NCBI RefSeq assembly: GCF_029167235.1 | Contig: NZ_JARFTR010000098.1 | Coordinates: 1-64,000, forward strand | DNA from: Kamptonema sp. UHCC 0994 | Lineage (GTDB): Bacteria > Cyanobacteriota > Cyanobacteriia > Cyanobacteriales > Microcoleaceae | Direction of reading: 5' to 3' | Length of the DNA: 64,000 nucleotides | Shown here: piece after piece, positions 55,401 through 62,200 of the stretch | Layout of the letters: each line of letters opens with the position of its first letter | Numbering within the stretch: position 1 is the stretch's first letter | The notes under the pieces: model-generated | Told to the model about the DNA's origin: nothing | Databases searched by the model: none | The model's input: the letters and a program-made list of their open reading frames with translations, nothing else | Program-made: the position numbers and the translations under genes

Positions 55401-56353
55401 AAAAAGAGTTCAGAGATCCTACGTTGAGTCAATTACCAGATGATCAATGTGATGGACGCACTAAGCTTAGCCATAACGGGCAGGTTAAGGGAGTAGCCTT
55501 CAGTCCTGATGGTAAAATGATTGCCTCTGCTAGTTGGGATTGCACTGTGAAATTGTGGCACTCTGATGGTCGCTTGATCAAAACTTTAATAGACCCTTCA
55601 ATCAAATCTAAAGATAAAGAAAAATATTGCAGCAATCAGTCTAGTCATATCGACTATGTTCAAGGTGTAGCCTTTAGTCCTGATGGTCAGATGATTGCTT
55701 CAGCAAGTTCTGACGAAAAAATAAAACTTTGGAATAAAGATGGTAGTTTGATACATACTTTTACAGGTCATAAAGGTTCAGTTTATAGAGTTAGATTTAG
55801 TCCCGATGGAAAAACTTTAGCTTCGGCTAGTGCTGACAATACAGTTAAACTTTGGAGTAATACAGGTCAATTGCTGAAAAATCTTAAGGATCATAAGAAC
55901 AAAGTAAAAGATGTAAGTTTCAGCCCCGATGGTAAAATTATTGCCTCTGCTAGTGACGATCAGACAATCAAACTGTGGACTAAAGATGGTAAATTTATCA
56001 AAAATTTTTACGGACATTCAGGAGAAGTTCAGAGTATAAGTTTTAGCCCTGATGGTCAAATGATCGCTTCTGGTAGTATGGATCATACTATCAAGATTTG
56101 GAATCGGGATGGTATTTTGCTGAATACTATTAATGTAGAAGTAGGCCCTATTTATTCAGTAAGTTTTAGTCCCGATCAGAAATACCTTGCTGCTGGCAGT
56201 GATGATGGTAAATTAAGATTATGGAAGATCGATCTCGATGAATTACAAAAAGAAGGTTGCGACAAGGTGCGGGTTTATTTGCACAACCCCAGCGCAAATG
56301 TTAGCGATAGTGACAGACATCTATGCGATGGTATCCCAACTGGAAAAAATTAA
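52448..56353 (+). CDS. nSTAND ATPase / WD40 receptor (1301 aa)
   Basis: Residues 9-30: beta-prone motif (core YAAISATGHASI) matching the small protein upstream. Residues about 55-440: STAND NTPase with Walker A GASGSGKSS near 95-103 and Walker B VLLIADQFEEL near 195. A linker, then a hydrophobic helix (about 511-530, IIFGLSAGFIGALCLLGW) that may be membrane-embedded. Residues about 590-1280: 14 WD40 repeats, enough for two seven-bladed propellers, mostly with SFSPDG-IIASAS-D-TIKLW cores. By family knowledge the WD40 part senses a trigger and the NTPase oligomerises. With the upstream effector it forms a likely NLR-type immune pair. Probably cotranscribed: the intergenic gap is 30 nt. Confidence 0.85.
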   Translation: MSEEQEIQQRVTGSEYAAISATGHASITIINNYHDPKDTYVASVSTNATDEILPCPYRGLFHFDHNDAEFFFGREFFVTELFKATQNLNFIPVLGASGSGKSSVVFAGLVPKLQQEGNWKFTYFRPGVIRQAKSYIADPFYALAQALVPLYTPNLNETAQLCQASELADGFRNGKILLSDVILKIRQNHPHDRVLLIADQFEELYTLCNEENRRRFLDLLLDSIPSPISLNQSTLIIVATMRADFLGNALSYRPFADLLQNADIKLGAMNREELSQVIEKPADKLGVKFADGLVKRILDSIENEPGNLPLLEFALTELWAKRKGKELTHAAYEEIGEVQGALTTYANAQYQLLNPSEQKQVQRIFIQLVRPGEGAEDTRRMALKAELGDQSWSLVKQLADARLVVTSRNSASIETVEVVHEALIKNWGQLREWMSADRDFRSWQERLRAAVQQWQEAQQDEGALLRGVPLGVAESWLQKRSDELSLGEREFIQKSVILREREKQQEKRLRQSIIFGLSAGFIGALCLLGWQGQQTEIRDLVTSSQLLLQSNKEFDGLIESLRATQKFKQALWPTTIDNRIQVVTTLRQAVYDVREFNRLEKHQDEVTSVSFSRDGIIASSSQDKTIKLWDENGHLLKDLTGHTGTVWNVSFSRDGIIASASDDKTIRLWNQDGTAFRNLKPLKHSSPVYVVKFSPNGKIIASSGKNGDLNFWNLDGQRLKTISAKQVNQDRVLSMSFKDNKTLATGGDKNTVKFWRSENGTFKDAKLLGTLIGHDIKDPQDKDKEEKFRGVWGVHFSLDGKMLATGGGDGTIKLWRKEEVSSLPFSDDWIKRLNFKLEAKEKDVNSMCQNEGKEPISRNGVAISCLQQSKDFVRGVSFSPDDKIIAAATSDKRVILWDIPNKTHKTLKGHGNGVWGISFSPDGKIIASASADNTVKLWNKEETPQAFGGSDQSIWDISFSPDSQIIASGSKCKIVKLRDTNNNSKKEFRDPTLSQLPDDQCDGRTKLSHNGQVKGVAFSPDGKMIASASWDCTVKLWHSDGRLIKTLIDPSIKSKDKEKYCSNQSSHIDYVQGVAFSPDGQMIASASSDEKIKLWNKDGSLIHTFTGHKGSVYRVRFSPDGKTLASASADNTVKLWSNTGQLLKNLKDHKNKVKDVSFSPDGKIIASASDDQTIKLWTKDGKFIKNFYGHSGEVQSISFSPDGQMIASGSMDHTIKIWNRDGILLNTINVEVGPIYSVSFSPDQKYLAAGSDDGKLRLWKIDLDELQKEGCDKVRVYLHNPSANVSDSDRHLCDGIPTGKN

Positions 56354-56402
56354 AAATAATACTTTCCTCTGCTATTTTCCACAATCTACATTTCTCCATC
56401 CC

Positions 56403-56768
56403 CTACTCACCCTCCCGGTGAACAGTATTCGGAGAAAAGGCCGGAGTACAAACCGCAATATACTCTGCCCCTTCACTTCCTGGCGTACTATAGCGCACCC
56501 ATTCTCCACGATTAATAATAATTGCTTGACCCGCCATCACATCAAATATTCCCTCTTTCGTTTCCACCCTCAAACACCCTCGCAACACCACCGTATATTC
56601 ATCAAATTCTGGTATTTGTCCCGGTTCGCTCCAACCACTAGGACTTTGCATTTTCGCAATACTAATAGCACTCGTTTGCGAGTTCACATTCCCCACAAAT
56701 TCCTCAATGATTTTCGGTGGAATGCCTACTGCATTTATTTGGGTTGGTGCGTTAATTAAAGTAGTCAT
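56403..56768 (-). CDS. Cupin-domain protein
   Basis: A 121-aa single-domain cupin. Motif 1 region WSEPGQIPEFDEYTVVLRGCLRVET and motif 2 region GQAIIINRGEWVRYSTPGSEG are visible. The usual metal-binding His pair of motif 1 (HxH) is replaced by a P-E-F-D-E segment, so metal binding is uncertain. Convergent with the WD40 gene, with about 50 bp between stops. Ligand unknown. Confidence 0.8.
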   Translation of the reverse strand: MTTLINAPTQINAVGIPPKIIEEFVGNVNSQTSAISIAKMQSPSGWSEPGQIPEFDEYTVVLRGCLRVETKEGIFDVMAGQAIIINRGEWVRYSTPGSEGAEYIAVCTPAFSPNTVHREGE

Positions 56769-56936
56769 TGATTTAATTGATAGTTAATAATACAATCTTA
56801 CCACAAATTTGAGTTTATTCATCTTTGAATTCTTCAAGTCCGCGCAGGTATTCGCTGAGCTTTTTGAAGTGTTTACACTAAGCTTGTCGAAGTGCGGACT
56901 TTGTTTGTATAGCCGCGATTTCCATCGCCCAAAGTT

Positions 56937-58070
56937 CTAATTACGAACAATTGGCACAGTGAGAGTTACCGTTGTTTCCTGTTGATAGACACTCGTAATC
57001 GAGAACTCTCCTCCCGCCAATTCGACAATTTTCTTTGCAATTTTTAAGCCCATACCAATACCCTGTTGCTCATAACTTTTGCGTTCAAACTGCATGAATG
57101 CACCAACCTTAGCAATTTGTTCTTCTGTCATACCTCGCCCTAAATCATGTACAGATAAATGCAGCATCTCCCCTACGACTTGACTACTAATTTTAATCGT
57201 TGTCTCTGGTAAGGAAAATTTCAGCGCATTATCAACTAATTCATAAATAATCGCTGATAGATATCGCTCCGATATAGCGATTTCCGCTTCCTCAAGTGCA
57301 AATATGAGATCGTTACTACGATTGATACTCTCAGCATAGGATTTTAACCCAGCTTCAATGGTAGTAGCAGAAAATTTACTTCGCACAGATGCGATCTTTT
57401 CCGGCCGACTTGCGGATAATTCTAATTCTAAATAAATCAGGAATTTTTTCGTTAATTTTTCTAAGCGACGAGCCGATTGATCTGCCCATCCTAACATCTC
57501 ACGGATTTCGGTAACATCCATCTCTTCGAGATCGTCCCCCAGCAACCCAATCGTGCCTAAGATACCATTGAGAGGCGTATTCAATTCATGGGATAGACTA
57601 GAAGCTAAGTTACCACGCAGTTCATTAAGGTTGCTTTCTAAGAACTCAATCGTATTTTCTTGGATGCGCGATAAGCTCTGGATGTTGTCATACTGTTGCT
57701 TAATTCTGAGCATTGAATGGACGCGGGCACGCATTTCAATCCCATTGACAGGTTTACTAATAAAGTCATCGGCACCGGCACTTAGACAATGGGCAAGGTC
57801 TGATTTTGAGTTTAATGCTGTCACCATAATAATTGGAACTGCTTGCCATTTTGACATGGCTTTAATGCGCCGACAAACTTCGATGCCGTCTATTCCTGGC
57901 ATCATCACATCCAGCAAAATTAGATCGGGATTGAAGGTATCGAGGGATGCGATCGCATCTTGACCGCTAGCAGCGTAATGTAATTGATAATCCTGTTCTG
58001 ATAACAGAGTTTCTAGTACATCAAAGTTATCAGGTTCATCATCAACAATTAAGATAGATAATTGGCTCAT
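56937..58070 (-). CDS. Response regulator / histidine kinase hybrid (377 aa)
   Basis: An N-terminal receiver with phospho-Asp in LILLDVMMPGIDG (DD pair VDDEPDN at the start), then a coiled linker, then a kinase: H box SLSHELNTPLNGILG, HATPase with VDNALKFSLPETT, DLGRGM and GIGMGLKIAKKIVELAGG. A receiver before a kinase, without a sensor domain, is typical of cyanobacterial relay kinases. The receiver is nearly identical to that of the next gene (58093-59202), also at the DNA level, while the kinase halves differ. The neighbours suggest a shared phosphorelay. Confidence 0.9.
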   Translation of the reverse strand: MSQLSILIVDDEPDNFDVLETLLSEQDYQLHYAASGQDAIASLDTFNPDLILLDVMMPGIDGIEVCRRIKAMSKWQAVPIIMVTALNSKSDLAHCLSAGADDFISKPVNGIEMRARVHSMLRIKQQYDNIQSLSRIQENTIEFLESNLNELRGNLASSLSHELNTPLNGILGTIGLLGDDLEEMDVTEIREMLGWADQSARRLEKLTKKFLIYLELELSASRPEKIASVRSKFSATTIEAGLKSYAESINRSNDLIFALEEAEIAISERYLSAIIYELVDNALKFSLPETTIKISSQVVGEMLHLSVHDLGRGMTEEQIAKVGAFMQFERKSYEQQGIGMGLKIAKKIVELAGGEFSITSVYQQETTVTLTVPIVRN

Positions 58071-58092
58071 AAGAAGAAGGAAGAAGAAAGAT

Positions 58093-59202
58093 TTAGTTAT
58101 CTAGGAGAGAAGGATTTAGGGTTGCTATATTTCCCAAAGTGATTTGAAAAATGGCTCCTTGTGGTTGGTTGCTACTGACAGAAATTTCACCTCCATGTGC
58201 CTCAATGACCATTTTACAAAAAGCTAAACCCAAACCTATTTGAGATATCTCTGGCATCAAAGTTCCAATCTCGTATTTCTCAAAAATATTGTGCCGCAAT
58301 TTATCGGGAACACCCTTTCCAAAGTCGATCACCTGGATTTTGGCATCGCCAGATGTCAGAAATTCTAGATTCACGATGATTTTACTATTAGATAGAGAAA
58401 ACTTAATTGCATTCGAGAGGAGATTATCCAGCGTTCGATGTATCATGGTGGCATCAACAGAAACTTTCTTGGTAGGCGCTTCTGGTAATTGAGTGACCAG
58501 TGACAGATTTTTTTGAGCGGCGATCGCTTCAAAGTTTGATAAGACAGAATGTATCAGATCGCAGAGATCGACCTCCGTGTAATTGAGACGAATTTTACCA
58601 GATTCGAGTAAAGAAATTTGCAATAAATCATCAATTAAAACCTGTAGTTCTTGTGCTGACGAGTAAATTCGAGTCAGTTTGCTTTGTTGTTTTTCTCTGG
58701 GATATTCTATGCTTTTTAGGAGTTCCAGGCCAAGTAAGATACCAGCCAGGGGATTGCGTAAATCATGGACTACCATTTTAACCATATCTTCCCGCAATTT
58801 GAGTAATGTTTGCAGGTGGTCATACTGGTGCTTAATTCGCAGCATAGAAAAAACTCTGGCACGCAGTTCAATCGCATTGACAGGTTTACTGATAAAGTCG
58901 TCGGCTCCGGCATTTAGACACTGGGCAAGGTCTGATTTTGAGTTTAATGCCGTCACCATCACGATCGGAACCGCTTGCCATTTTGACATAGCTTTGATTT
59001 GCCGACAAACTTCGATACCATCTATTCCTGGCATCATCACATCCAGCAAAATCAGATCGGGATCGAATATGTCGAGAGATGCGATCGCCTCTTGACCGTT
59101 GGCGGCATAATACAATTGATAGTCTCGCTCGTTCAAGAGAGTTTCCAGCACATCAAAGTTATCGGGTTCATCGTCAATGATTAAAACGGATGGTTTTTTC
59201 AT
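58093..59202 (-). CDS. Response regulator / histidine kinase hybrid (369 aa)
   Basis: Receiver with LILLDVMMPGIDGIEVCRQIK, linker, H box VVHDLRNPLAGILLG, and HATPase with NLLSNAIKFS, VIDFGKGVP and QIGLGLAFCKMVIEAHGGEIS. Same layout as the neighbour at 56937. The kinase belongs to a different HisKA subgroup (HDLRNP rather than HELNTP). Both genes follow the large kinase on the same strand with short gaps of 23 and 54 bp, so an operon is likely. Input is unknown; the large kinase may supply phosphate to these receivers. Confidence 0.9.
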   Translation of the reverse strand: MKKPSVLIIDDEPDNFDVLETLLNERDYQLYYAANGQEAIASLDIFDPDLILLDVMMPGIDGIEVCRQIKAMSKWQAVPIVMVTALNSKSDLAQCLNAGADDFISKPVNAIELRARVFSMLRIKHQYDHLQTLLKLREDMVKMVVHDLRNPLAGILLGLELLKSIEYPREKQQSKLTRIYSSAQELQVLIDDLLQISLLESGKIRLNYTEVDLCDLIHSVLSNFEAIAAQKNLSLVTQLPEAPTKKVSVDATMIHRTLDNLLSNAIKFSLSNSKIIVNLEFLTSGDAKIQVIDFGKGVPDKLRHNIFEKYEIGTLMPEISQIGLGLAFCKMVIEAHGGEISVSSNQPQGAIFQITLGNIATLNPSLLDN

Positions 59203-59210
59203 GGGTTATC

Positions 59211-59267
59211 AAGGAAGAAGGAAGAAGGAAGAAGGAAGAAGGAAATAGTTAACAGTTAACAGTTAAC
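59211..59267. repeat. GAAGGAA and GTTAACA heptamer arrays
   Basis: About four GAAGGAA units, then three GTTAACA units. The second array runs into the 3' end of the large histidine kinase gene, so its last codons and stop are made of repeat. Confidence 0.85.
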
Positions 59268-62200
59268 TGCATCTAAAAGCTCCTGAATGGTAGCTGCCAA
59301 TTGTTTCAGTTTGACTGGTTTAGTCATATAATCATTTGCACCTGCTTCTAAACATTTTTCGCGATCGCCCGTCATCGCTAAGGCAGTTAGGGCAATAATC
59401 GGAATATTAACCAAGTTAGGATCGCGGCGAATCTGTCTCGTTGCCTCTAGGCCATCCATTCCCGGCATTTGAATATCCATTAAAATCAAGTTAGGCTGGT
59501 GAGTTGTAGCACAATCAATGGCTTCTTGACCATTTTTTGCTAACAGAATCCGATAGCCCTTTGCTCCCAAATAGCTGGAAAATGTAGTGATATTCGCTTC
59601 ATTGTCTTCTGCTAGTAAGATTAAAGGAGATGTTAGCTGTTCGGGCTGGGTGGGTTCCATCGGAGTTGCACCTTGGGATTCTAGATCGGACGTTTGGCGA
59701 GGGCTTAATTCAGTTGCAGAGGAAGGCGCGATCGCACCATAGGGAAGGTCAATTGTAAAGCAACTTCCTACCCCTATTTTGCTAGTTAGCCCGACTTCGC
59801 CGCCGTGCAATTCGACAATGCGTTTCACTAAAGCTAAGCCTAAGCCTGTTCCTGCATATTGACGATTTAGAGCACTATCAATTTGGATAAAAGGCTGAAA
59901 TAGTTTGTTAATGTTTTCTGGAGCAATACCAATGCCTGTATCAATGACAGCAATTCGCAGGTAGTTCCTCACTTCTACCCCCTCTAGCTGGGGTTTTATA
60001 CCTAGTTCTGGCTCGAATGTCGTCTGGAATAAACTCACCTTGGCGATCCCTTGAAGGGAGGGAGGGGTGAGAACCGTTTCTCGCTGTTGACGGCTGACTT
60101 CTAGGGTGATGCGTCCTCCTTCTGGGGTGAATTTTACCGCGTTGTTGAGGAGGTTAATTAAGACTTGACGGATGCGGCGTTCATCAATCAATAAATCGGG
60201 CAGATTCAGTGGCAGTTTCATCTCTAACTGGATGCGTTTTTTGAGCGCCAGTTGTTTGATGAATGTCAGACTGGATTGACAGAGATAATTGAGAGAAACT
60301 GTAGTGTAATCCAGTTCCATTTGACCCGATTCAATCTTGGCTACATCTAAAATGTCGTTGATTAATTCTAGCAAGTGAGAGCCACTGCGATCGATGGTTT
60401 GTAAAGCTTTAATTTGTGGTTCGTTGACGATACCAAAGACTTGCTCTTGTAGCCCTTCACTCATACCTAAAATGGCATTGAGAGGGGTGCGGAGTTCGTG
60501 GCTCATGTTGGCAAGAAATTCGTCTTTAAGCCTTGTGGCGCGGATTAATTCTTCGTTGGAAATCGCGAGTTGGGCGTTCGTTTCAGTCAGTTGGGCTTCA
60601 GCCCGCTGACGTTCTATCAGTTCTTGCTCTAATTGCTTAAAAAGATTAGACTGCTGAATGGCGATCGCTAATTGGTTAGCCGTTTGTTTAAGTAAGTTAA
60701 TTTCCCAATCTTCCCACTGGCGCGGACGGTCGCATTGATGGGCAATTAGCAATCCCCAAAGGGTTTGATTTTGAATAATTGGCACTACCAGTTTAGCTCT
60801 TACCTGGATATCTGCGAGGAATTCAATCAAGCAGGGTAAGATTGACTGGTTTTCATCTTCGCGTAGGCGCTTCGCCGAGCCTTTGGCATCGGTGAGGACA
60901 TATATTCTTCCCCGTACATAGCGATCGTAATTCGCTTCTGGGAAAACTTCTTCAGGAAAGACAATATCGAGAATTTTAGGCCAATTTGGCGAAACAGATT
61001 CGGCAATAGCAGCCCCCGTCCCTCCTGGAAACACGCGATAGACTAGCACTCGATCCGATCGCAAGACGTGATGGAGTTCTTGCACAGTCACATTGAGAAT
61101 TTCCTCTAGATTCAGGGACGATCGCATCCGCTGGGTGATCGTGCTCAGCAAGCGTTCCTGTTCTGCCTGTTGTTGCAGCTTGAGTTCAGCTTGTTTGCGA
61201 TCGCTGATATCCCGACATACACAAATTAATAATCCATTGTCTGTAATGGTCTTGGATACTCCCTCGGTAAAGGTAGAACCATCTTTACGGATGGCGATCG
61301 CCTCTCCTTGCCAAGCGCGATCGTTTTCTAGCATAGGGAAAACTTCCTGTTCTAAACGTTCTAATTCCTCTGGAGGATAGAAAGATTTCCAGGATTTACC
61401 TACAAGTTCTTCAGGATGTTGATAGCCAAACAGTTCTACATGGGATTGATTTACATAGATGTATTTATCTCCTTGAATAATCCCAATGCCATCGATCGCC
61501 GCCTCAATTGCTGCTAGTTGCTGTATCATTGCTTGTTCGTTCTCTTTGCGATCGGTAATGTCTTGGATCAGAGCAAGTATGTAGGTCGGAACGTTTGGCG
61601 AGCCTTCAGTCAAGTCGTCGTTGTTCGATAGGATAGAAGTAGAAAGGGCGACAGTGCGTTTCTGTCCATCTTTACATTGGATTTGCCTTTCCTGAGCAAT
61701 TAAGCTTTCTCCTTGTTGCATCTGTCTCAGGTTGGCGATCGCCTGTTCCTGAGCCCAAGCATCTGGGTATACACTTTGATACCATCCCAGACGGTTAATT
61801 TCTTCTAAGGTGTAGCCCGTAATCGCTTGCATTTGCTGATTCCAGACTGTAAAGCGAATAAAAGGAAATGTTTCTATTTCATGGAAAACGCATAGCCCTT
61901 CCACCATGCTTTCTAGAATTTGTTGACGGAAGTTATTTTCCTCTTGAATAGCGGCTTCGGCTTGTTTGCGATCGCTAATATCAAAGTTAACTCCAGTCAT
62001 ACTCTGGGGATTACCTTGGGCATCTCGCGCCACCACTCCATAAGCTTTAATAAAGTGGATGCTGCCATCGGGATGCAACACCCGAAATTCGGTATCAAAT
62101 TCTGCCTGTCCTAATACAGCTTGGCGGATTAATGTGTCGTTAGAGTTGCGGTCATCGGGATGTAGCCCGTTTACCCAAATGTCGTAGACCAAACGACTAT

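Noticed and set aside
60660-61100. Second cyanobacteriochrome in the large kinase GAF
   Set aside because: The aligned Cys is followed by Leu instead of His, and the DXCF motif is missing, so chromophore binding is not supported.
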